Part shown: positions 31,170 through 38,438 of the stretch, piece by piece
Numbering within the stretch: the stretch's first letter is position 1
Layout of the letters: the number at the start of each line of letters is the position of its first letter
Assembly: GCA_013813435.1 (NCBI GenBank)
Contig: JACCRS010000034.1
Coordinates: forward strand, 1 to 42,113
Direction of reading: 5' to 3'
DNA: 42,113 nt
Origin: Gemmatimonadales bacterium
Lineage (GTDB): Bacteria > Gemmatimonadota > Gemmatimonadetes > Gemmatimonadales > GWC2-71-9
Translations under genes and position numbers: made by a program
Notes under the pieces: model-generated
The model's database searches: none
Seen by the model: the letters and a program-made list of their open reading frames with translations, nothing else
Told to the model about the DNA's origin: nothing

Positions 31170-32360
31170 GTGCCCCCACACCTACCGTTCCATGTTATTG
31201 GGATCAGCCATCATATGGCCGCGGTGGAAGCGCGTGAGCGCTTCGCGGTGGCTTCTACAGAATCGGGGACCCTGCTTCAGGAACAGCGCGAGGCCGGCCA
31301 ATCCTCTCTCCTTCTCTCCACATGCAATCGGTGCGAGCTGTATTGGGCCGGTGAGGCAGACCTGGAACCATGGTTCCGCAACTTCGCCGAAGGGTGGGGC
31401 AGCGTCTCAACTGCGCAGCTTCAGAGATACGACAGCTTGGAGGCCGTACGTCATCTCTTTGTGGTAACGGCCGGTCTCGACTCCCAGATCCTTGGCGAAA
31501 CCGAAATCCTCGGCCAGGTTCGACGAGCCTACGACGCGGCCCGGGCAGCGGGGACCACCACGCGCGATATGGATTTAATTTTCTCGGCGGCCTTGGCGGC
31601 GGGTCGCCGAGTGCGGTCCGGAACCCTGCTGGGCCGTCATCCCGCGTCGGTGAGCTCTGCGGCAGTCGACCTGATGGATGCTCGATGGGGGCAGATCGGC
31701 TCTCGCCAGACACTGGTGCTCGGAGCCGGTGAGGCTGCCGAGGGCGTCCTGCGCGCGCTGCACGAGCACGGCGCGTCCAGAGTCGTACTTCTGAATCGCC
31801 GTCCCGTACGAGCAAAGGTTTTGGCTGAGGCATGGGGTGCTGCCGTCGCACGGTGGGAAGAGTTGGATGATCTGCTGATCAGTGCAGACCTTATGCTCGT
31901 GGCCACTGGCGGTGCCCGCCCGGTTGTCTCGGCGGCACAGCTCGCCCGGGCTGTAGAGGGCCGGCCTGGCCGCGAGCTCTATGTGGTGGATCTCTCCGTC
32001 CCTCGAAACGTGGATCCGGAGGCCAGAAACACTCCCGGAGTCCATCTCTTCGATCTCGACGACCTGCAGCGGCTCTGCTGCCCTGCAGCGAGCGCAGCAT
32101 CGGCGGCGCTGGAGGAGGCCGAGCGGATACTGGACGAGGAACTGGAACGTCTGGGGCTGAGCCTGCGAGGGAAGGTTGTCGCCCCGAAACTGGCTGAGCT
32201 GCACCGGCTCGGCGTGGAGATGGCGGAGCAGGAGTCAGCATGGGCGCTGGCCCGGCTGGGGTCGCTCACCGATACCGATCGGGAGGTCGTACGTCAGATG
32301 GCGGACAGACTCGTCCGCAGAGTGCTTTACCCCGTGAGTCGGAATCTTAGAGCTGAATAG
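31170..32360 (+). CDS. hemA: Glutamyl-tRNA reductase
   Basis: 396 aa from a GTG start, giving the usual opening HVIGISHHMAAVEARERFA. It reduces Glu-tRNA(Glu) to glutamate-1-semialdehyde with NADPH, the first committed step of heme synthesis by the C5 route. The catalytic Cys is C52 in LLSTCNRCELY. GLDSQILGETEILGQVRRAYDAAR is the family signature, and LVLGAGEAAEGVL binds NADPH. The C-terminal dimerisation helices are present (ILDEELERLGLSLRGKVVAPKLAELH). No strong ribosome site precedes the GTG. It converges on hemH, whose stop is 37 bp away. Confidence 0.96.
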   Translation: MPPHLPFHVIGISHHMAAVEARERFAVASTESGTLLQEQREAGQSSLLLSTCNRCELYWAGEADLEPWFRNFAEGWGSVSTAQLQRYDSLEAVRHLFVVTAGLDSQILGETEILGQVRRAYDAARAAGTTTRDMDLIFSAALAAGRRVRSGTLLGRHPASVSSAAVDLMDARWGQIGSRQTLVLGAGEAAEGVLRALHEHGASRVVLLNRRPVRAKVLAEAWGAAVARWEELDDLLISADLMLVATGGARPVVSAAQLARAVEGRPGRELYVVDLSVPRNVDPEARNTPGVHLFDLDDLQRLCCPAASAASAALEEAERILDEELERLGLSLRGKVVAPKLAELHRLGVEMAEQESAWALARLGSLTDTDREVVRQMADRLVRRVLYPVSRNLRAE

Positions 32361-32397
32361 AAGGATTAGGAGCAGCAGACCGCACAACGCATCCCTG

Positions 32398-33543
32398 TTA
32401 TCTGCGGGCGATTTTACTGCCGCTGCTCGCTGGATTCAGAATGTTTCGGCATTGTGGATTGGTACATCCGGCGCAGCGTGTCCGATACTGCGTGCTGTGC
32501 GTTTCACCTGACGCGAGATGGTCCCTGACAATGTGTGCCAGGCCGTCCAGAAACAGCGGCCTGTCGTTCAGCGCCGGCGCGCGTTTGTACTGAGTGATGC
32601 CTGCTTGATGCGCTACCTCCCCGTACTCTCGATCGAGCTCTGACAACGTTTCGATGTGATCACTGGTGAAGGCGATGGGCACCACAAGCACGTGCTTCTG
32701 ACCCCGAGCTCCCAGCCGACGAAGTACCTGCTCGGTGCTGGGGCCAAGCCATCTCACTGGCCCTACGTCCGACTGATAGGCCAGCAGGTACGGATTTTGT
32801 GTGCCCAGCTGTTCGATCACCCGCTGTACGCTGGCGCCCACTTCCTGTGGGTAACTGTCCCCCCGGTCAATCACATCGAGCGGCAGAGAGTGGGCGCTGA
32901 ACAGGATCAGGGTCCGGTCACGATCGATTAAATCGAACTGGCTGAGCCCATCGCGAACCGTCTCCGTCATGGCATCTATGAAGCCTGGGTGCACCGGCCA
33001 GCGGTCGATGACGCTCCACTCGAACTCGTCACACAGTCCGGTGCGGCTAGCGGCTCGCCAAAGCTCGTTGAGGCTCGATCCCGTGGTACTACAGGAAAAC
33101 TGCGGGTACTGGGTAAATGCCACCGCGCGCTTGACGCCATCGGCGCGCATCGCCAGCAAGGCATCGTTGCTCCCCGGGCGAGTATAGCGGAAAGCGACGT
33201 AGAATTTGTGCGGGGCCGTCTCCGGCGAAATCCGATCGAGCCGGGCAACCATGCCTCTCCCCTGCGCCTCGGTGTACCGCAGGATGGGGGAGCCACCACC
33301 GATAGCCGCGTAGAGACCCCGGACCTTGGGAGTTCGGCGGCGGGCGATAAACGGCCCCAGCCAGCGCTGGAACGGCAGCTGAATTATCTCGCGGTCAGCG
33401 AACAGCTCTAGAAGAAAGGGCTCCACCTCTTCCAGCGTGGCTGGCCCGCCAAGATTCATCATGACGATGCCGGTTTTGATCCCGGCGCCGGGGAATCCTG
33501 GGGTAGCCGCGCGGTTCGGCGGGACGGCTTTGACGTCGGTCAT
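32398..33543 (-). CDS. hemH: Ferrochelatase with predicted [2Fe-2S] ligands
   Basis: 381 aa. It inserts Fe2+ into protoporphyrin IX, or coproporphyrin III in some phyla. Key residues: MMNLGGPATLEEVEPFL at the start, the catalytic His of FSAHSLP, and Glu in TSDHIETLSELD. The C-terminus has RCAGCTNPQCRN (C-x2-C-x4-C) and a fourth Cys in YPQFSCSTTGSSLN, the same arrangement as the cluster ligands in human ferrochelatase (C196, C403, C406, C411). It lies 27 bp downstream of the response regulator gene and may be cotranscribed with the two-component genes. Confidence 0.95.
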   Translation of the reverse strand: MTDVKAVPPNRAATPGFPGAGIKTGIVMMNLGGPATLEEVEPFLLELFADREIIQLPFQRWLGPFIARRRTPKVRGLYAAIGGGSPILRYTEAQGRGMVARLDRISPETAPHKFYVAFRYTRPGSNDALLAMRADGVKRAVAFTQYPQFSCSTTGSSLNELWRAASRTGLCDEFEWSVIDRWPVHPGFIDAMTETVRDGLSQFDLIDRDRTLILFSAHSLPLDVIDRGDSYPQEVGASVQRVIEQLGTQNPYLLAYQSDVGPVRWLGPSTEQVLRRLGARGQKHVLVVPIAFTSDHIETLSELDREYGEVAHQAGITQYKRAPALNDRPLFLDGLAHIVRDHLASGETHSTQYRTRCAGCTNPQCRNILNPASSGSKIARR

Positions 33544-33570
33544 GGTTTAATGATAATCAGAGCCTTCATC

Positions 33571-34221
33571 TTACCCCTCGATGATTCCGGCACCCAGCGC
33601 GAACCGGGTCAACTCTGCCACCGTTCGGATCTGCAGCTTTCGCATCAGGCTCTCGCGGTGGGTCTCGACCGTACGGTGGCTGATGCCGAGCTCCCCGGCG
33701 ATCTCCTTGTTCGTTTTCCCGCGCGCGACGCCGAGTAGAACCTCGCGTTCCCGGCCGGTGAGCTGCGCGAGGGTACCGGCGTGGGTTTCGTGCTCTCCCC
33801 TGAGTGCCTCCCTGAGACGGGTGGCGATTGGGGGGCTGAAGTACGACTCACCCCGGCACACGGTGCGGATGGCACTGCGCAGCTCGGTTGCAGCGGTGTC
33901 TTTCAACAGGTACCCGTGGGCTCCAGCGCGAACGCTTTCCAGGACGTATTCAGCGTTGTCATGCATGCTGAGGATGAGAATCCGCGGCTCGGGCAGGCCG
34001 CTGCGGAGACGGGCTGCCACCTGAAACCCCGACTCGCCGGGCATGGAGATATCGAGTACCACCACATCGGGCTGGAGCTGGGCAGCCAGCGACACCGCAT
34101 CGGGCCCGGTTGCCGCCTCGCCTACCACCTCAAAGCCGGGCTCGCTCTCCAGTACATGGCGGATACCGGTCCGGACGATCATGTGGTCGTCGGCCACGAG
34201 CACTCTTATAGGCCGGGTCAT
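33571..34221 (-). CDS. NarL/LuxR-family response regulator
   Basis: 216 aa. REC domain (about 5-120): acidic pair DD (ADDH), phospho-acceptor Asp in VVVLDISMPG, Ser in ILSMHD, and Lys in YLLKDTA. The C-terminal LuxR helix-turn-helix reads LTGREREVLLGVARGKTNKEIAGELGISHRTVETHRESLMRKL. It is the output of the sensor kinase encoded directly upstream; their genes overlap by 4 bp (ATGA). It should bind DNA as a dimer after phosphorylation. hemH 27 bp downstream is a possible cotranscript or target. Confidence 0.95.
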   Translation of the reverse strand: MTRPIRVLVADDHMIVRTGIRHVLESEPGFEVVGEAATGPDAVSLAAQLQPDVVVLDISMPGESGFQVAARLRSGLPEPRILILSMHDNAEYVLESVRAGAHGYLLKDTAATELRSAIRTVCRGESYFSPPIATRLREALRGEHETHAGTLAQLTGREREVLLGVARGKTNKEIAGELGISHRTVETHRESLMRKLQIRTVAELTRFALGAGIIEG

Positions 34222-35993
34222 GGGTGACGGGGGTCGGGCGCCGGAACAAGCACCTCGAGGAGCGCTCCCGCACCGTCTCTGGCCCGCAGACGGACGGTGC
34301 CGCCCAGTGCGGTAATCCGCTCACGCATACCCGCCAAGCCCATGCGGCCCTGAAGCTCGAACGTCTCTGATGCCACGTCGCCCGGTAGTCCTCTCCCATC
34401 GTCGCTAACCTGAAGAAGCACTCCCGCTGCGTCGATCGAGATGCCGACATCAACGGTGCGGGCGTTGGCATGCCGCAGCACGTTGGAGAGCGCCTCCTGG
34501 AGGGCACGGAAGAGCGCGAGCTCGGCCTCCAGGGACAGAGCGGGGAGCGACGATGGCACCGCAAGCCCGGTACGGATGCCGCTGCGTTCGCTGAAGTCGG
34601 CCACCAGGGAACGCAGGGCGGGAACCAGCCCGAGGTCGTCGAGCAGAGACGGCCGGAGATCGTTGGTGACGCTGCGGATGCTGCCGATGCCGGTGTCTAT
34701 GAGCGCGAGGACCTGGTCGAGCCGAGCTGCCTGAACCGGCTGAGCCGTGTCGCGCAGAACGCCGAGCTCCATTTTAACCGCGGAGAATACCTGCGCCGTT
34801 TCGTCGTGCAGCTCCCGGGACAGCCGCCGGCGCTCCTCCTCGTGCTGCTCGATCATCCGGGCAGAGAGCCTTGCAAGCTCAACGGTTCGAGCCTGGAGAC
34901 GGCTATAGAGGTCAGCATTCTCCAGCGCCGCTCCCACCTGGTGGCCGAGGGCAAGCAGAAAGCTGTCATCCAGGGCCGTGAAAGGATCGCGCGCGTGGCC
35001 TACCAGAACCAGAGCGGCGATTACACCCTGTTCGCCCAGGATTGGCAGGACTGCGGCGTAAGCATAGGCGGATCCGCCGGGCTCCACATCAGTCCACTTT
35101 CCGCCCAACTGTGGGCGGCCGCTGTTGATCACCCGCTCCAGCACTGCGGCTCCTGATGCTGGTATCTGGCTGTCAGGCCATCTGGCGCATACGCCCGCCC
35201 CGCGGACGAACCGGCCACCGTTTGAATCCAGCAGGTAGAGTGCGCTGCCCCGAACTGCCGGCAGGGTGAGGGGACGGGCCAGTAGGACATCGAGCACATC
35301 CAGCTGCCTGCCGGCCCGCTGCAAGTCGCCGGAGAGTGAAGACAGCGCTGCCAGCCCCCGGCGGAGATCATCGAGAACCAGGAGCAGGATGCCGGCTCCT
35401 ACGGCGAGCGCGAGCAAGATATCGAGATAGTAGCCCCATGGTGCCCACGCGCCGCGGGCCCGAAGGAAAGGGTAATCCAGGTGGTGCGCACCCCAGAGGC
35501 CGAACGCGACCGATAGGAGCGTAGCCCCACTGGATGGAACCTTGCGGCGGTACTGCAGGAAAACCCACCCGGTCCAGAGGGTAGCCAGGCTCAGGAAAAG
35601 CACCGCTGGGCCCGCCGCCCAGAGGAAGTGATCCAGCCGATAAATGGCGACATAGGACCAGACCGGCGGAAACAGCACTACGCCGAGATACCACCAGTGC
35701 CACCGGATCTGACGGGAGAAGACCAGCGCCGCATAGAGTAGGGCGAGCGCCGTCCACCCGGTGACAACCTGATGCCAGTATAGCCAAATCCAGTCTGACG
35801 AATGCAGGAAACTGGTGATGGCGACGACTCGTAGGAAATACAAACTCCACGCGGCCGCCCACCAGCCGAAGTAGGGCTTGCGGTATCGATAGAAGAGAAA
35901 AGCGCACAGCACGGCAAGTCCCGCCGTAATTGCCGCCTGAAGTAAAGCCGCGTGAAGCTCGACGGCGGTAGCTGGCGGGAGGGTGCCTTGCAT
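34218..35993 (-). CDS. Sensor histidine kinase (NarX/HisKA_3 type) with membrane sensor and GAF
   Basis: 591 aa from the ATG at 35993; a frame to 36029 is open but overlaps the divergent leader. The N-terminus has about seven membrane helices (AAITAGLAVLCAFLF, LALLYAALVFS, VLFPPVWSYVAIY, VLFLSLATLWTGWV, ILLALAVGAGILLLVL), a multi-helix sensor. A GAF-like domain follows (about 250-380), then the dimerisation/phospho-acceptor box SRELHDETAQVFSAVKMEL with the His, and the ATPase domain (EALSNVLRHANA for the N box, SDDGRGLP for G1, MGLAGMRERI for G2). It pairs with the response regulator downstream. The ligand is unknown. Confidence 0.93.
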   Translation of the reverse strand: MQGTLPPATAVELHAALLQAAITAGLAVLCAFLFYRYRKPYFGWWAAAWSLYFLRVVAITSFLHSSDWIWLYWHQVVTGWTALALLYAALVFSRQIRWHWWYLGVVLFPPVWSYVAIYRLDHFLWAAGPAVLFLSLATLWTGWVFLQYRRKVPSSGATLLSVAFGLWGAHHLDYPFLRARGAWAPWGYYLDILLALAVGAGILLLVLDDLRRGLAALSSLSGDLQRAGRQLDVLDVLLARPLTLPAVRGSALYLLDSNGGRFVRGAGVCARWPDSQIPASGAAVLERVINSGRPQLGGKWTDVEPGGSAYAYAAVLPILGEQGVIAALVLVGHARDPFTALDDSFLLALGHQVGAALENADLYSRLQARTVELARLSARMIEQHEEERRRLSRELHDETAQVFSAVKMELGVLRDTAQPVQAARLDQVLALIDTGIGSIRSVTNDLRPSLLDDLGLVPALRSLVADFSERSGIRTGLAVPSSLPALSLEAELALFRALQEALSNVLRHANARTVDVGISIDAAGVLLQVSDDGRGLPGDVASETFELQGRMGLAGMRERITALGGTVRLRARDGAGALLEVLVPAPDPRHP

Positions 35994-36022
35994 GGTCCGA
36001 AACAAACGAGGAGAATCTAACT

Positions 36023-36049
36023 GGCGCAACAGCGCCGGTACCCTACCGG
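36023..36049 (+). promoter_or_regulatory. Overlapping alternative hairpins before the DUF885 start
   Basis: GGCGC-aaca-GCGCC (36023-36036) and CCGGTA-ccc-TACCGG (36035-36049) share two bases, so they cannot both form. The second includes the first two G of the GGAGG ribosome site (36048-36052). They could switch ribosome access. Confidence 0.35.
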
Positions 36050-36057
36050 AGGCAGGA

Positions 36058-37767
36058 ATGGTTCACAGATTCAGTTCGTCGGGTCTCGTCGTCGCCGTAC
36101 TGCTCGTTGCGGGCTGTCAGTCCCAGCAGGGGGGCATGGCTGCCCGGGAGTGGGACAAGTTCGTCTCAGGGTTTGTCGAGACCTACTTCGAGGCTAATCC
36201 GCTGTTTGCGGTCTACCAGGGCCGGCATGAGTTCGACGGCCGGTTCCCCGATTGGAGCGATGCCGGTCTGCAAAAATGGACTCGCCGGCTGCACCAGCTG
36301 CGAGACAGCGCTACTGCTTTTCCCATCGACAGCTCGGATGCGGGTCGTGGCCTGGAACGGGATTACCTGATCTCTGTAACGGATCGTAACCTGTTCTGGT
36401 TGGAGCGGGCGGACTGGCCCCACCGAAGCCCGAGCTGGTACGCCGACCAGATCGATCCGAACGTGTATCTCGCCCGAGCTTACGCGCCGCTTCCGGAGCG
36501 AATGCGGGCCTACACCCGCTGGGCGCGGTCGCTGCCCCGAGCTCTGAGTCACATGCGAGGCAACCTGCAGACTCCCATGCCGCGGGCATACGCGGACATC
36601 GGACGCGGTCGCATCGGCGGGTTGGTGAGCTACCTGCAGCAGGATGTGCCGAGTGTCTTCGACTCGGTGACCGATTCGGTGAAACGCCGGGATTTCGCCT
36701 CCGCCAATGCGGCAGCGGTGTTGGCGCTTAAGGAGATGGATGCCTGGCTCGCGGCCGAGCAAAAGCGCGGTACCGGTGCCTATGCAATCGGTCCCGAGCT
36801 CTTTCGGGACATGCTTCGGTCGACCGAGATGGTGGTGATTCCACTCGACAGCATCGAAGCGGAAGGAAGGGCCGATCTGGAGAGCAACCTGGCGGCGCTC
36901 AGGAGCGCCTGCCGGGAATACGCCCCCGGCGCCTCAATCCGCCGCTGCGTTGAGCGGATGAATGCCAATAAGCCAGCCGGCGGCGCCGTGGCCGGAGCGC
37001 GCGCGCAACTCGATACTCTCGAGGCGTTCGTCCGTTCAGAGGACATCGTGTCGATACCGGGTAGGGAGCGGGCGCTGGTGCGAGAGTCCCCTCCCTATCA
37101 GCGCTTCAACTCTGCGTACATCGACATTCCGGGGCCTTACGAGAAGAACATCCCATCGATCTACTATATCGCCCCCCCGGATACTGCGTGGTCGGCCGCC
37201 GAGCAGGCGGCATACGTGCCTGGAGTTTCCGACCTGCTTTTCACCAGCGTGCACGAGGTATGGCCGGGCCACTTTCTCAACTTCCTGCACTCGAATCGTG
37301 CCAACTCCAAGTTTGGGCAGGTATTCGTGGGCTACGCCTTTGCCGAGGGCTGGGCCCACTACACCGAAGAGATGATGCTGGAAGCTGGTCTGGGGGAAGG
37401 CGATCCTGAGGTACAGATCGGTCAGCTGTCCAATGCGCTGCTCCGCAACGTGCGCTACCTATCAGCAATTGGACTCCATACGAAGGGTATGACCATCGAG
37501 GAGTCGGAAAAGATGTTCCGGGAGCAGGCGTTTCAGGACCCCGGCAACGCCCGGCAGCAGGCTGCGAGGGGGACCTATGACCCGGCCTACCTGAACTACA
37601 CCATGGGCAAGTTGATGATTCAGAAGCTGAGAGAAGACTGGACCCAGGAACGCGGCGGGCGCGAAGCCTGGAAGCAGTTCCACGACGCCTTTCTATCCTA
37701 CGGTGGACCTCCGATCCCGCTGGTGCGGCGAGCCATGCTGGGGAAGGAGAGCGGACCGGTGCTATAA
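36058..37767 (+). CDS. DUF885-family lipoprotein, predicted metallopeptidase-like
   Basis: 569 aa from the ATG at 36058 (GGAGG 5 nt upstream). Lipoprotein signal ends LLVAGC (Cys20), so membrane-anchored in the envelope. The DUF885 hallmarks are present: VHEVWPGHFLNFLH (about 398-411), with the His-Glu...His of the family, and FAEGWAHYTEEMML (about 428-441), giving a further Glu for a metal. Length fits the family. DUF885 is thought to be related to zinc peptidases; substrate unknown. The helical region before it (RRDFASANAAAVLALKEMDAWL) is typical. Divergent from the sensor kinase, so the 64-bp gap should carry two promoters. Confidence 0.92.
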   Translation: MVHRFSSSGLVVAVLLVAGCQSQQGGMAAREWDKFVSGFVETYFEANPLFAVYQGRHEFDGRFPDWSDAGLQKWTRRLHQLRDSATAFPIDSSDAGRGLERDYLISVTDRNLFWLERADWPHRSPSWYADQIDPNVYLARAYAPLPERMRAYTRWARSLPRALSHMRGNLQTPMPRAYADIGRGRIGGLVSYLQQDVPSVFDSVTDSVKRRDFASANAAAVLALKEMDAWLAAEQKRGTGAYAIGPELFRDMLRSTEMVVIPLDSIEAEGRADLESNLAALRSACREYAPGASIRRCVERMNANKPAGGAVAGARAQLDTLEAFVRSEDIVSIPGRERALVRESPPYQRFNSAYIDIPGPYEKNIPSIYYIAPPDTAWSAAEQAAYVPGVSDLLFTSVHEVWPGHFLNFLHSNRANSKFGQVFVGYAFAEGWAHYTEEMMLEAGLGEGDPEVQIGQLSNALLRNVRYLSAIGLHTKGMTIEESEKMFREQAFQDPGNARQQAARGTYDPAYLNYTMGKLMIQKLREDWTQERGGREAWKQFHDAFLSYGGPPIPLVRRAMLGKESGPVL

Positions 37768-38011
37768 GCGAGGGCAGCGGGGCAGCAATGTGGTTGCCGG
37801 CCGTCTATTCGGAGCCAGCACGAACGGCGCCCAATGCAAGGGATGAGCCCCTGCTCCCCCTCGCGATCCCCAGCGCCGCACAGCCAGCAGCACCTCCGCA
37901 GGTGCCCGCCCCGCGTGCGGTTCCTGATAGAAATCCCCATGAAGGCTGCGGCCGAGCACCTCTCCGTCCAGCGATCAGAGCTCGGAAGGCGGTATCGGAG
38001 GGTTCGTCTGC

Positions 38012-38422
38012 ATGGCTGTAGTCGAGCTGGCGAGAGAGGCCGCAAACCGTTTCTACGGATCGTTCGGTTTTCTAATCGTCTTTGTACTGGGATTCGTCTT
38101 CGCCGCCGTCGGATTGATCATGATGCTTTTCGGGCGCGGGGCGGAAGCGAGCCGAATGGCTGCGCCAACACGGGCGTCGGGTGAAGACGCGTACAAGGGG
38201 GTCGAGCTCGACCAGTCGCTGCAGGTGAACGGCCGGTCGCCGTATCAGATCGTCAGCCGGTCGCCCGATCCCTGGTCCAATTCGATCCGGGTGTTCGAGG
38301 GTGAGAACATGTGGTTCGACCCCAGTGAGTACATCAAGAGTGAAATAGAAGTGCTCTTCGATCCCAGTGACCCGACAAAGTATGTCATGGCCACAACCTT
38401 CCTGCCGAAGCTGGCCGAATAG
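38012..38422 (+). CDS. Small membrane protein, DUF3592-like
   Basis: 136 aa from the ATG at 38012 (GGAGG about 9 nt upstream). One membrane helix near the start (FGFLIVFVLGFVFAAVGLIMMLF). The rest is a soluble beta-rich domain: YQIVSRSPDPWSNSIRVFEGENMWFDPSEYI and VLFDPSDPTKYVM. The 'DP-x-P-x-x-Y' ending resembles DUF3592 proteins, which have unknown function; the match is by memory and not certain. It converges on the Wzc-like gene (16 bp apart). The 244 bp upstream (37768-38011) carry no gene I can support. Confidence 0.72.
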   Translation: MAVVELAREAANRFYGSFGFLIVFVLGFVFAAVGLIMMLFGRGAEASRMAAPTRASGEDAYKGVELDQSLQVNGRSPYQIVSRSPDPWSNSIRVFEGENMWFDPSEYIKSEIEVLFDPSDPTKYVMATTFLPKLAE

Positions 38423-38438
38423 TCAGAGACCGAACCAA

